From Chitinophaga sp. S165 (GTDB taxonomy: Bacteria; Bacteroidota; Bacteroidia; Chitinophagales; Chitinophagaceae): a DNA stretch of 64,000 nt. The DNA is taken from positions 180,262 through 244,261 of the forward strand of contig NZ_QGTG01000010.1 of assembly GCF_003182155.1 (NCBI RefSeq), in the 5' to 3' direction. The notes beneath the pieces are model-generated. The model did no database searches. It was not told where the DNA came from and saw only the letters and a program-made list of their open reading frames with translations. Below are positions 26,707 through 35,932 of this stretch, piece by piece; the first letter of the stretch is position 1; each line of letters opens with the position of its first letter. The position numbers were made by a program, and so were the translations under genes.

Positions 26707-28547
26707 AACTGAATGGTGCTGAAGACCGGATGTTCTTCTTTGATAAAGGCTTTTACCACCTTTGCCTTCCCCGGTCCTTTATTAACAAGGGTATAACTTT
26801 CTGCTGCTGCTGGTATCACGAATGTCTCTGCATACTGGTACACTGTTTCCTTTCCATTAGCTGTCTTTACTGCAACAGCAGTACCTTCTACCAGCATCAT
26901 TACAAGGCAGAGCCCATTTGTACTGCCGGTGATCTCACTATTTATTTCCAGGCGGTGCACATCATAAAAATGCTGCTGGTGTGTAGGCACATGCCATAAC
27001 TCCCAGTCTGTACCTTTTTCTATCAGCGCCGGAACGGAGATCAATTCATTTTTTACTACCTCTCCCTGTCTGCTGAAGTCCAGGTTCTTAAAGGCATGCT
27101 CAATGTTGATCGGTCTTGGTTTGCCATCCAGTCCGGGGCGTACCCAGTCATACATTTTGAACGTGAAGATATACGGTGTGGCACTGATCTCCAGTACCAT
27201 ATTGTTAGCTCCTGCGCTGTGCACGGTACGGTTAGGTATCAGGAACAGGTCATGCTTATTCGCCTTATGCTGTTGTACATAATCTGTGATCGGCAAAGCT
27301 TTGCCTTCCTGCTGACTGTATTCCAGTGCAGTCCTGAACTGTACCGGATCAATATCCTTCGCAAAACCAAGATATACACTGGCATCTTCTTTACAATCCA
27401 GGATATAATACGTTTCATCCTGTGTGATAGTTTCACCGAACTGCTCCCTGATATAAGACAATGCAGGATGGCACTGAATAGACAGGTTGCCTCCGTCAAA
27501 GGTATCCAGGAAATCAAAACGGATAGGGAATTCATACCTGAAAATGTCCGCATGTTTTCCCAGCACAGCTGTATGTTGCAGGAACATCAGCCATTCGAAA
27601 GGAATCTCGAAGAGATAACTGTCACTTTCAAACAATACTCCATTCTCCGGTACGATCATTTCGAAAGACCATGCGAGGTTCACTTCTTCCTGTGGCAGCT
27701 GTGGAATATGTTCTTTCATCCACTGCCCCCCCCAGGCGCCAGGCTCAAACCATGGTCGTACACGGAAAGTATCACGGCAGATGTGCTGTATGCCGGTATA
27801 GAGGTCTGCCGCTTTTATCCATGTGAGTGTGTTGCCCCATTGCGTATCTGCAAATATGGCCACCCTGTTTGCCAGCGATTGTTTATGATCATTCAATACC
27901 ACCCAGTCAACGAAGTAGGCACGTTTGTACATCTCAGCGGCTGCATCTGTTTTATTGCTGCCCAGGTTAGTCACAGCACCTGCGCGCATGCGGTATTGCA
28001 GCTCATTTTTCGGCATATCAAGATAGACCAATGGCACACCAGGTTTTACGAGTGCAGCGCCAGGGCCAATTACAATATGCAGGTCGTACCCGGCGGCAGG
28101 CTGCATAGCGGCCAGCATCTCCGGATAAAAGAAATCAGACAACTGCAAGGTAGTACGTGTACCCCACACAGCGCCACGTTCACCGAGGAAGGGAGCAACC
28201 AACTGTTCGATCGTTCCTTCTTCTTTCAGCGCTTCTGCTGCGAAATGCCATTTCACTTTTAACGCCTGTCTGCTGAAGATCTCATCCAGCGAGGTCTGCA
28301 CCTCATCCCATAGTATACCAGTATAACCATCTATCTGTACCTGCTGCTGTGATATGATCCAGGCCGCCAGCGTTTCAAAACCGGCATTGATCTTTCCTTT
28401 ACCTAAAGCATGCGCCGGATAAATGTTATATCCTTCTGGCGTTTCCGTTTGCTGCAACGGTAACAGGTACTGCCCGGAAGTACGCCAGCTTTCTCTTTCA
28501 TCTTCCATCCTGCCAGTAGCAGGATTTGATTTTACATTGTTCGACAT
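26703..28547 (-). CDS. Class I mannose-6-phosphate isomerase family protein with long N-terminal domain
   Basis: A 614-residue protein. The C-terminal half is a cupin-type phosphomannose isomerase: GGNLSIQCHP supplies metal ligands, DETYYILDCKEDASVYLGF and LIPNRTVHSAGANNMVLEIS complete the site. The N-terminal 300 residues (IDGYTGILWDEVQTSLDEIF; LQLSDFFYPEML; PLVYLDMPKNELQYRMR) resemble a kinase-like fold but lack a P-loop, a layout seen in other Bacteroidota homologues. It would convert mannose-6-phosphate to fructose-6-phosphate. Second gene of the operon: 9 bp after the mannosidase and overlapping the transporter by four bases. Confidence 0.85.
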   Translation of the reverse strand: MSNNVKSNPATGRMEDERESWRTSGQYLLPLQQTETPEGYNIYPAHALGKGKINAGFETLAAWIISQQQVQIDGYTGILWDEVQTSLDEIFSRQALKVKWHFAAEALKEEGTIEQLVAPFLGERGAVWGTRTTLQLSDFFYPEMLAAMQPAAGYDLHIVIGPGAALVKPGVPLVYLDMPKNELQYRMRAGAVTNLGSNKTDAAAEMYKRAYFVDWVVLNDHKQSLANRVAIFADTQWGNTLTWIKAADLYTGIQHICRDTFRVRPWFEPGAWGGQWMKEHIPQLPQEEVNLAWSFEMIVPENGVLFESDSYLFEIPFEWLMFLQHTAVLGKHADIFRYEFPIRFDFLDTFDGGNLSIQCHPALSYIREQFGETITQDETYYILDCKEDASVYLGFAKDIDPVQFRTALEYSQQEGKALPITDYVQQHKANKHDLFLIPNRTVHSAGANNMVLEISATPYIFTFKMYDWVRPGLDGKPRPINIEHAFKNLDFSRQGEVVKNELISVPALIEKGTDWELWHVPTHQQHFYDVHRLEINSEITGSTNGLCLVMMLVEGTAVAVKTANGKETVYQYAETFVIPAAAESYTLVNKGPGKAKVVKAFIKEEHPVFSTIQL

Positions 28548-28556
28548 GTATTACAG

Positions 28557-31433
28557 TTATTTCGTCTCCACACGCAACATCATGATACCTTTCGCAGGCA
28601 GTGTTACTTTGTTAGTTAATTGCTGTTTATATTCTTCCAGCATGTTGCTCTCCCATATATTCAGGGCAGCAGTTTTATCTTTCGCCGTAAAGGTGACAGG
28701 GGCAGCCATGTCTGATGTATTCACCAGCCACAATACCACTCCTTTTCCATCATCGGCAGGTTTAATACTCTCTATGTATACCGGCTTAGTATCGATGCTA
28801 AAAAACAATGATTCACCGGCATTTCCTGCTGCAGCGGCAGCTATCAGCGGCCGGTGATTAGCTAGTCCTGACTGGTTTACAGCAAATGCATCATATGCAT
28901 GATGTACCTGCAGATAGTAACGGAACGTAGCAGGGCCTTCCTGTGAGTGCCGAAAGTTTGTATGCCACAGGTTATTCATCACCCATGAGTATAGTGCAGG
29001 ATGTTGCTCCGTGAAGCTGATCCATTTCGGAGAATCGTACAATCCTCCTGTCAGATCGGCCGTTGTTTGTTTACCTACTTCAAACAGCGGCGCATCGGGT
29101 GTTGACCAGGTAACACCGTAGTCTTTATTGGATACATCCACCCATCGCTGTACGGTATACCAGTTCCTGTTGGCATATTGTAACTGGTCTGCTTCCACAT
29201 TAATACTTCCCCAGGGGATACTGTATCTCACCTGTGCATCTGCTACATTGAAAGGGAATGCGAAGTGCACGCCTTCTTTCGCAGTGACTGCTTTTTTATC
29301 GATGGTGTTAATGATCTCTATACGATCTACACCTGCTGCCAGCCTTATTTCCCTGCTTAAAGCATTAGCGCCGGGCGCGGAAGATTCCACAAGTAAACTA
29401 ACTACCAATGGGCCTCTTTCTTTTATACTGATCTTCGCGGGACCGGCATACTGGATCTTCGCGAGGGAATCGCCCGGCAGATAGGAATATTGGTTTAAGC
29501 CACCGGAATCGGCCAGGTTACGGGAGATGCCTGTTCGCTCCAGGCGAATGATGTTACCTGTTGTTTCGTCGAGTGCTATTTTGTACAAGCCGTTCTGTAG
29601 TGTAGTGTTTGTAACAGCAGCCTTTGTATTGGCAAAAGCTTTACCTGCATGAACAGTGAAACGCTGTTTAGAGAAAGGAGCGATCTGTTTTACCATTACC
29701 GCCAGTTCGCCAGTGCTCAGTCGCTGGGACGGTACGCTCTTTCCGTTAATATCCTTTACCAGGTCTCCGGCAGCACTTTGTGCGGCAGACAGGACCACCA
29801 CTTCGGAACGGGTATCGCCGATGGTATTATAAACATCCACAGCATTGGCAATTGCTTGTCCTTCCACAGCTTCTGCCAGCAGGGCGGCAGATTGCTCTTT
29901 TCCTTTTAAAGCAAAAGAACGTTTATATCCCCATTGTGAAACGGCTTTAGGATCGTTTGGATGAGAAATGCTATTGTAAGCTCCCCAGGTATGTTCGTTG
30001 AACAGTAGGATATTATTCCAGGTCGTGTCAAAATCTTTTGCAGGATAGCCCGGTTTGTTACGAAGCGCCCATATAGCATCTGCCTGTTGCAGTCGCTCGG
30101 AAGCATTCCTGTTGTAGCCGGTTTCTTTTGCAGCGGAAGCGATACCGTCTGTCCAGAACTCTGTATAGTCGCCCGACACCACAGGAATCTTATCCTTATA
30201 AGCCGCTTCAAAATCGCCAAAGAATTGTTTTACTGATGTGATGATCAACCGTGGAGAGGCAAACTTTTCATTCCATTCCTTTACGGCTTCCGGCAGTTCA
30301 GGGTCTATGGGTGCATTGTCGCTCATAGCCCATGTCATGATGGTCATATTGTAAGGAAACTTCTTCCTGTCCAGCTCTGCGAGATAGTCAAACAGATATG
30401 GGTTCAGGAAGTTCTCTGAAGGCTTACCGGTATAGTATGGCACAGGGTCTTCTATAGTAAAGAAGTTAGGGATCTTGCTGCCTTTCAGTGTATAGCCGAT
30501 CGAATAAGGCTCGCTTTGCCAGTAGAGCATTTTCTCACCGGCGGGCGACTGCCAATAGAAAGGCCTGTCACGCCATTTAGGCGAGTTCCCGATACGGTCG
30601 CCCGCATTAGGCGCACCCCAGAAGTACCGGATACCAGTAATGGCAGACTGGCTGGATAGTCCCCAGGAGGCGCCCGGAATGTCTCCCTGAAACATCGTAC
30701 TGATATCCAGTCCATGTTCTTTCGCGGTTTTAACGGCAGTATGGAACATCTGCATGAGCTGACGGGAATCGGTCACACTGGTATTGATATTTGCATATGC
30801 ACCATCAATATTGATCCAACCCTTTTTAACGGCTTCCCAGAAGGCTTTTTTCTTCGTTTCATCTGCAGCAGCCAGGTAGTGGTCAACTACCCAGAAAGCC
30901 TCCGTATTCCACTTATAACGAGCATCTGCGGGGTAATCCTGTGTACGTTGGGCAATCTTTATTGCTTCGTCGATATTGTTCATATGCAGGCGCATTACTT
31001 TCTCCTGCACGTTGGTATAACCGATATCCACATGAGAGTGAGGCAACAGGTAGACTTTCCACTCGGGTGCAGGCGCCACCATACAGTGTGCGGTGTATTC
31101 TCTCCCGCTGGCAGCCAGTTTCACATCTAACTGTGTTTCGTGCTGTACAGGACCGCCTGGCAGGGGGAGTTCAAAAACGTTCATTCCTTCGCTGCCGCCA
31201 TTGATCCGGATGCTGTCTTTTAGTCCGTTGAAGCTAATGAAGGCGGTAGCTGCCACATTGTTCTTTCCTCCGTGGAAGAGGAGACGCACCATCCTCGCAG
31301 CCCGGCCTTCATGTTTCAGGTAAGCGACGGTAGGTTTAAGTTCTATTGAAGTGAATGCGGGTTGTTTATCCTGTGCATTTGCAGCGGTATAGTAACCACA
31401 CCACATCAGCAAAAACAGATAATACTTTGCCAT
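28557..31433 (-). CDS. GH38 alpha-mannosidase, exported
   Basis: A 958-residue glycoside hydrolase family 38 enzyme that releases mannose from alpha-mannosides. A signal peptide ends near YYTAANAQ, so the enzyme acts in the periplasm or beyond. The metal-binding motif HSHVDIGYT lies at 132-140 and the expected nucleophile Asp251 in GDIPGASWGL; TIMTWAMSDNAP follows. The C-terminal beta-domains (ITSV..., VTWSTPDAPLFEVG, WHTNFRHSQEGPATFRYYL) are typical. First gene of the mannoside operon, divergent from the GntR regulator. Confidence 0.92.
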   Translation of the reverse strand: MAKYYLFLLMWCGYYTAANAQDKQPAFTSIELKPTVAYLKHEGRAARMVRLLFHGGKNNVAATAFISFNGLKDSIRINGGSEGMNVFELPLPGGPVQHETQLDVKLAASGREYTAHCMVAPAPEWKVYLLPHSHVDIGYTNVQEKVMRLHMNNIDEAIKIAQRTQDYPADARYKWNTEAFWVVDHYLAAADETKKKAFWEAVKKGWINIDGAYANINTSVTDSRQLMQMFHTAVKTAKEHGLDISTMFQGDIPGASWGLSSQSAITGIRYFWGAPNAGDRIGNSPKWRDRPFYWQSPAGEKMLYWQSEPYSIGYTLKGSKIPNFFTIEDPVPYYTGKPSENFLNPYLFDYLAELDRKKFPYNMTIMTWAMSDNAPIDPELPEAVKEWNEKFASPRLIITSVKQFFGDFEAAYKDKIPVVSGDYTEFWTDGIASAAKETGYNRNASERLQQADAIWALRNKPGYPAKDFDTTWNNILLFNEHTWGAYNSISHPNDPKAVSQWGYKRSFALKGKEQSAALLAEAVEGQAIANAVDVYNTIGDTRSEVVVLSAAQSAAGDLVKDINGKSVPSQRLSTGELAVMVKQIAPFSKQRFTVHAGKAFANTKAAVTNTTLQNGLYKIALDETTGNIIRLERTGISRNLADSGGLNQYSYLPGDSLAKIQYAGPAKISIKERGPLVVSLLVESSAPGANALSREIRLAAGVDRIEIINTIDKKAVTAKEGVHFAFPFNVADAQVRYSIPWGSINVEADQLQYANRNWYTVQRWVDVSNKDYGVTWSTPDAPLFEVGKQTTADLTGGLYDSPKWISFTEQHPALYSWVMNNLWHTNFRHSQEGPATFRYYLQVHHAYDAFAVNQSGLANHRPLIAAAAAGNAGESLFFSIDTKPVYIESIKPADDGKGVVLWLVNTSDMAAPVTFTAKDKTAALNIWESNMLEEYKQQLTNKVTLPAKGIMMLRVETK

Positions 31434-31449
31434 ATTTCTATAATTAAGC

Positions 31450-31554
31450 TATATGTACATACATTTTATTTATAAAACATCTAAAATGACCCCATGTTTA
31501 GAAAAACAACCGTAAATTAGGGGCTTTAAGACATTTTATATGTACAAACATATA
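31450..31554. promoter_or_regulatory. Two matching palindromic sites, candidate GntR operators
   Basis: Between the divergent mannosidase and GntR genes lie TATATGTACATACATTTT (31450-31467) and TATATGTACAAACATATA (31537-31554). The second is a perfect 7-bp inverted repeat (TATATGT-acaa-ACATATA). The two share TATATGTACA-ACAT and start 87 bp apart. Being the only repeated palindrome there, and having a GTAC core as in other HutC/GntR sites, they are likely bound by the regulator and would control both directions. Confidence 0.6.
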
Positions 31555-31621
31555 GACTATGGTCATAGAAAGCAAATTATTTTTTGCAGCCTTTATGATC
31601 CAGTCTATTACTTTTGAGAAT

Positions 31622-32350
31622 ATGAAGTTTTCTATTGACCATAACAGTGCTGTTCCCCTCCATGTTCAGGCGGAGGAGTTATTGCGGAAAATGATTGAAG
31701 ATCCTCAGTTCAGGAATGGCAAGTTCCTGCCCAATGAGGTGGAATTATCCCAGCAGCTGGAAATTTCCCGCACTACGCTCAGGCAGGCATTGAACAAGCT
31801 GGTATATGAGGGGCTGCTGATACGCAAGAAAGGGATCGGCACCAGGGTGTCGGAGAAAACCGTCAGCTCAAAATCTATGAACTGGAAAAGCTTCTCGCAG
31901 GAAATGGCTGCCAGGGGCATTCCTATCAGGAATTTTGAACTGCATATCAGCTGGGTGAAACCACATGAGGACCTCGCCCATTTCTTTGGCATCAAACCGG
32001 AGGAAAAGGTGTTAAAGCTGGAACGGTTAAGAGGCCGCCCTGAAGGTCCGTTCGTCTATTTTGTGTCTTATTTTCATCCTGTCATCGGTCTCACTGGTGA
32101 AGAGGATTTTAAACGCCCCCTGTACGAGATACTGGAACAGGATTATAATGTCATTGCCACTCTCTCAAAAGAAGAGATCAGTGCAAAGGCAGCAGATAAT
32201 TTTATTGCAGGAAAACTTGAGATAGAAACGGGTAGCCCAGTATTATTCCGTAAACGTTTCGTGTATGATCAGGCGGAAAAACCTATTGAACTGAACATGG
32301 GATATTACAAGTCAGACAGCTTTATTTATACCGTTGAAAGCAGAAGATAA
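31622..32350 (+). CDS. GntR/HutC-family regulator with UTRA domain
   Basis: A 242-residue transcription factor: winged-helix GntR domain (about 1-72: AVPLHVQAEELLRKMI, LPNEVELSQQLEISRTTLRQAL, GLLIRKKGIGTRV) and UTRA ligand-binding domain (about 85-235), which normally binds a sugar phosphate or similar metabolite. The frame is open further upstream, but the start at 31622 (MKFSIDHNSAVPLHV) gives the family-typical N-terminus and keeps the start off the candidate operator. Likely repressor of the mannoside operon and of itself. Confidence 0.9.
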   Translation: MKFSIDHNSAVPLHVQAEELLRKMIEDPQFRNGKFLPNEVELSQQLEISRTTLRQALNKLVYEGLLIRKKGIGTRVSEKTVSSKSMNWKSFSQEMAARGIPIRNFELHISWVKPHEDLAHFFGIKPEEKVLKLERLRGRPEGPFVYFVSYFHPVIGLTGEEDFKRPLYEILEQDYNVIATLSKEEISAKAADNFIAGKLEIETGSPVLFRKRFVYDQAEKPIELNMGYYKSDSFIYTVESRR

Positions 32351-32784
32351 TTTAACACATTTTAATGGATGACTACGTATTTTCTATGCGTAGTGAGTAT
32401 CCGTTAACAAAGAAGGCCGTCCGCATTCGCGAGGCATTCTTTTCCATGTTTGGTGATCCCCGCTCCCCACATTCGGTGAACAAGATAACAACGCGCTTCC
32501 GCTACCTTTGATATTGTTAATCGCCCGGCTACTATGGCCATCAACAATCGGCTCAGACATTATGAAAGATACTAACTGGAACAAACGCTCAGTCGTTATA
32601 TAATTAGTTATCAATAGCCTAAGTAGTAAGCGTGTCTGTTTTTTCTTGTTGAGTATATGTGCCGGCCATATAGCTGAGTGCATATACTCAACTGCGTTAT
32701 TTTAACGTTTTATATCACCAGCAACTATCTACTTTTACCGCGACAATATTTTATTTCTTTGTTACCCAAAACACCCCTTTTACT
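32351..32784. other. Intergenic region with possible gene remnant
   Basis: This 434-bp stretch holds a 48-codon frame (described separately) and otherwise no convincing gene. A minus-strand open frame over 32384-32683 has no recognisable features. Right before the PKD gene lies TATTTCTTTG (about 32749-32762), close to but not matching the -7 consensus. Confidence 0.4.
32365..32511 (+). pseudogene. 48-residue open frame, possible small gene or remnant
   Basis: ATG at 32365 opens a 48-residue frame (MDDYVFSMRSEYPLTKKAVR..., ending TTRFRYL) with balanced, coding-like composition in an otherwise empty region 15 bp after the GntR stop. I do not recognise it. It could be a small real gene, the end of a decayed gene, or chance. 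Confidence 0.2.
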
Positions 32785-33180
32785 ATGAAAAGATCATTGT
32801 TAGCCACCCTCATGGTATTTGCAAGCATTGGCATGTATGCAAATACTAACACTCAATCTACCACTAACAGAACAGCATTAAGCACCCCCGTTACAAGTAC
32901 AGTGGTTACACCGGATTTCTTTTACTTCATTCGTCCATTAGGCCAGACTATTCCAGGCGCAAGGCTTGCTTCGTTCCTGCTGTCTGTACCCGGTCCCGGT
33001 GAGCGTGACATTGTTGAATCCGTTGATTGGGATTTCGGTGATGGGACCCCGCCCGCATTGAACACACTGCTTGTAAATCACGCGTACTATCAGCCAGGCA
33101 CATATGATGTGACGATGACAGTCCATTATGTGACAGGTGAAACGTTTGTGATCGTAAAACCAGTTACCATTACATTCTAA
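32785..33180 (+). CDS. Small secreted PKD-domain protein
   Basis: A 131-residue exported protein: signal peptide (ends near SIGMYANT), a Ser/Thr-rich linker, then one PKD domain with the signature VDWDFGDGTPP and HAYYQPGTYDVTMTV. PKD domains are beta-sandwiches used for binding to proteins or polysaccharides on the cell surface. No catalytic part is attached. Single gene with a strong terminator. Confidence 0.8.
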   Translation: MKRSLLATLMVFASIGMYANTNTQSTTNRTALSTPVTSTVVTPDFFYFIRPLGQTIPGARLASFLLSVPGPGERDIVESVDWDFGDGTPPALNTLLVNHAYYQPGTYDVTMTVHYVTGETFVIVKPVTITF

Positions 33181-33192
33181 AAGTACTTTCTT

Positions 33193-33238
33193 AACAAAGG
33201 TCAGGGAAAGGAATATCCTTTTCCTGACCTTTGTTTTT
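33193..33238 (+). terminator. Terminator after the PKD gene
   Basis: Long stem AACAAAGGTCAGG.../...CCTGACCTTTGTT with internal pairing AAAGGAATATCCTTTT, followed by TTTTT. Confidence 0.88.
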
Positions 33239-33376
33239 CTGCTCTATGTTAACTCCTCTCCATATTATAAAGTGAATAGTTAAATAACGTTAACGCGGCA
33301 TAAAAACTAACATTGTTTAACTTTTCTTTTAGAACGATTGGCTTACTTTTCCACCAACATTAAAACCCATACGTTC

Positions 33377-34072
33377 ATGAAAAAAATTCTACTGTTAGCC
33401 TTGCTGTTTGTCAGCATGTTGCCCACCTATGCCCAGACGTCCATAGGCATTATAGGAGGATATAACCGGACCGAGGTACATTTTAGCAATTCGTATTCAG
33501 TTGGATATTTGGACAAATCATCAGCGTCCCTATGGCGCGCGGGCCTTATTGCAGACCATCATTTATGGAAGAAAATCTACCTGCAGCCACAATTATTATT
33601 GAATGCTAAAGGCGAAAATTCCAAAGCGTTTGATGACACAAGGCCCGGATATGTTTATTTCAATGAGTCAATTTCACGATTATTGTATCTCGAATTACAA
33701 AGCAATTTTATCTTTAAGCAGCAATGGGGCAAAGGTTCATTTTTTGCAGGAGCAGGGCCATATATCGGCCGTGGTATAAAAGGTAGGGATTATGATAAAG
33801 GTTATGTAATAATTGACAATCAGAAATCAGATTTCGATACGAAGACAGATATAATCTTCAGCAGCAAACAAGGTGAAGAGAATAAAGCTGCTTATCAAAA
33901 ACCTTATGATGCCGGTCTCAGTTTCCAGGCTGGATATGAACTTCAGAATGGTCTTTTTTTTAATGCTGTCTATAGTCTTGGATTATCCAACTTAGGTTAT
34001 GATTCGGAAGTAAAGGTTAAGAACAATTATTTCGGACTAAGTGTTGGTTACTTCTTTAAAAAATTCAATTAG
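33377..34072 (+). CDS. PorT-like outer-membrane beta-barrel protein
   Basis: A 231-residue outer-membrane barrel of the OMP_b-brl_2/porin-like family common in Bacteroidota. Signal peptide MKKILLLALLFVSMLPTYAQ, then a repeated strand-turn pattern (IGIIGGYNRTEVHF, YLQPQLLLNAKGE, YLELQSNFIFKQQ, GAGPYIGRGIKG, FQAGYELQNGLFFNAVYSLG, and NNYFGLSVGYFFKKFN at the end). The start at 33377 begins the signal peptide; an upstream in-frame start would add residues before it. A paralogue follows 42 bp later. Confidence 0.85.
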   Translation: MKKILLLALLFVSMLPTYAQTSIGIIGGYNRTEVHFSNSYSVGYLDKSSASLWRAGLIADHHLWKKIYLQPQLLLNAKGENSKAFDDTRPGYVYFNESISRLLYLELQSNFIFKQQWGKGSFFAGAGPYIGRGIKGRDYDKGYVIIDNQKSDFDTKTDIIFSSKQGEENKAAYQKPYDAGLSFQAGYELQNGLFFNAVYSLGLSNLGYDSEVKVKNNYFGLSVGYFFKKFN

Positions 34073-34114
34073 CTGAAAGTTTGCAATTATAATCCGATCA
34101 AGTCAAAACATCCC

Positions 34115-34807
34115 ATGAGAAAAATTATATTGTTAGCCTTGCTGCTTGCCTGCATGTCACCCACCTATTCCCAAACATCACTGGGCATTATAGGAGGATA
34201 TAATTTGTCATCGATCGTCCCTAAAAGAAATTTAGAAAGTTGGGGGTATGATGTATCGTCCAGATCAGGATGGCGCGCAGGCGTGATAACTGACCACCAC
34301 TTGTGGAGTAAATTTTATCTGCAACCACAATTATTGCTCAACAGGAAGGGCTACAATTATTCCTTTCATAACGAGGTAAATGGCGACTACAGCAAGAGAG
34401 AAAGACAATTCCTCTATCTCGAATTACAAGCCTCCCTAATATTTAAACAACAACTCGGTAAGGGGAAGCTAATTGTTGGAGCAGGCCACTATATTGGCCG
34501 TGGCATAACCGGTAAAGAGAGATTAACAGGTTATATGGATATCGATGGAAGACAAGTCCACTTCATCGATCACAATAACATAAAATTCAGAAGTAAAGAA
34601 CCTGCAAATAGTACTTTTCCCTATGACACTTATGCAAAACCGTATGATCTGGGCATAAACTGTCTGGTAGGTTATGAACTGAAAAATGGTCTCTTCTTTA
34701 ATGTAACTTACAGCGAGGGCATCACCGAGTTGGGGTATTACAATGGACCAGGTGGTAACACATATTGGGGACTAACTGTAGGATACTTCCTGAAAAGGTT
34801 CAATTAA
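34115..34807 (+). CDS. PorT-like outer-membrane beta-barrel protein, paralogue
   Basis: A 230-residue barrel clearly homologous to the preceding protein (shared IGIIGGYN, ITDHHLW, FYLQPQLLLNRKG, YLELQASLIFKQQLGKGK, GYELKNGLFFNVTYSEG, GLTVGYFLKRFN). Signal peptide ends near MSPTYSQ. Most differences sit in the extracellular-loop segments, as expected after a tandem duplication with loop divergence. Function unknown. Confidence 0.85.
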   Translation: MRKIILLALLLACMSPTYSQTSLGIIGGYNLSSIVPKRNLESWGYDVSSRSGWRAGVITDHHLWSKFYLQPQLLLNRKGYNYSFHNEVNGDYSKRERQFLYLELQASLIFKQQLGKGKLIVGAGHYIGRGITGKERLTGYMDIDGRQVHFIDHNNIKFRSKEPANSTFPYDTYAKPYDLGINCLVGYELKNGLFFNVTYSEGITELGYYNGPGGNTYWGLTVGYFLKRFN

Positions 34808-34811
34808 TAAA

Positions 34812-34840
34812 AAAATAGTCCGCCGATGGCGGACTATTTT
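34812..34840. terminator. Bidirectional terminator between barrel and RNA ligase genes
   Basis: 13-bp perfect stem AAAATAGTCCGCC/GGCGGACTATTTT with a 3-base loop, with an A run to the left and T run to the right. It serves the convergent genes ending at 34807 and 34841. Confidence 0.88.
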
Positions 34841-35848
34841 CTATCTTTCGTTTAAAAGGAATTTATTTGAGATCACTTTAAATGAGATCTTCCTGTCTTT
34901 CGACCGGATCACTAATCCTTCCCTTTCTACTTCCTTCCCTTTCGGGCTTAACACCGACGCGCCATCTGCGATAGTCAGCATCTCATCCAAAGATGCAGGT
35001 AAAACGTACTCCTCATCCAGGATAGGTACTGTTTGCAAGCCCAATGACGCAAACAACGCTTTAAACTCATCCAGGCCCAGGTATTCATATCGGTCAATAT
35101 CAAAAGCATTAAAGAACCTTACTGTTTGTCCTCTCAGGCCGTAGGCATTACCTTGTACGCCCTCTCCGATCAACTCTCCCTGTATAGCAAAATTTTTGCC
35201 CAGGGCAGCCAGTTTCTCTTCAAGTTTTTCAACTCTTGCTATCTTCCAGAAGGTGTTATCTTCTGTTTCTTCCAGGTCCAGGTTACGGGAACATACACCA
35301 AAAACGCCCTCGTTCAGGTAGAACGTCGCAGAAGAACCGTCCAGTTTTTCTGTAACATAAAATGTATGTTTCCTGAACTCTTCGTACTGACCGCTCAGGT
35401 TCTGTATTCTTTCCTCGTCGGTTTTAGGCATGAAAGAAGGGAACAATCCCTTTGCGATGCCACCTAATGCAGCCGGTACAGGTGGTTCATATTTAATGAC
35501 GCCTAAACGAGCAGATACATCCTCCCCTATCTGGTAAGTATACCCTTCCAGCAAACTAACAGGCAATAATAAGCCCTGGGAGATCTGTCCCCTTAGCTTC
35601 ATTGTTTTCAGTCTGAAGCCTTCCTGCTCTCCCATCTTCCTGTAAGAGCTCTTTCTTAGGAATTCGAACTCCTCCCTGATTGGCAGGAATGAATCTATTT
35701 CACAATACACCGCATGATCGCCGATGCTGAATTCATTTTTCTTAACAACTAATTTCCACCCCTTAACGGTAGCCACCTCAATAAGGTCGGCCCCAACAAT
35801 AGGTTGTATGTCGTCAATGACAACGGGGGATACCAACTTTCTTTCCAT
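34841..35848 (-). CDS. RNA ligase (TIGR02306/DraRnl-like family)
   Basis: A 335-residue ATP-dependent nucleotidyltransferase that seals RNA ends or nicks. N-terminal OB-type domain (IQPIVGADLIEVATVKGWKLVVKKNEFSIGD), then ligase motif I with adenylated Lys168 (TEKLDGSSATFY), motif III (FFNAFDI), motif IV (EGLVIRS) and motif V (ISFKVISNKFLL). The start at 35848 (MERKLVSP) is chosen because it matches family starts and because a promoter lies at 35933-35962, inside the longer possible frame. Solitary gene; the RNA target is not evident. Confidence 0.88.
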   Translation of the reverse strand: MERKLVSPVVIDDIQPIVGADLIEVATVKGWKLVVKKNEFSIGDHAVYCEIDSFLPIREEFEFLRKSSYRKMGEQEGFRLKTMKLRGQISQGLLLPVSLLEGYTYQIGEDVSARLGVIKYEPPVPAALGGIAKGLFPSFMPKTDEERIQNLSGQYEEFRKHTFYVTEKLDGSSATFYLNEGVFGVCSRNLDLEETEDNTFWKIARVEKLEEKLAALGKNFAIQGELIGEGVQGNAYGLRGQTVRFFNAFDIDRYEYLGLDEFKALFASLGLQTVPILDEEYVLPASLDEMLTIADGASVLSPKGKEVEREGLVIRSKDRKISFKVISNKFLLNER

Positions 35849-35932
35849 TTCTTTACTTCTGAATGTGAAGCCTTTTGGGTTACGAATCTGATTTATTTCA
35901 TCTATAGAGGCCAGGTATATAGATAAGCGCCG

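Noticed and set aside
27096..28262. Long plus-strand open frame (388 codons)
   Set aside because: It lies wholly antisense to the isomerase homologue, whose motifs are clear; the antisense product has no recognisable feature.
32384..32683. 99-codon minus-strand frame
   Set aside because: Composition is not coding-like and no motif was seen; it overlaps the more coding-like short plus-strand frame.
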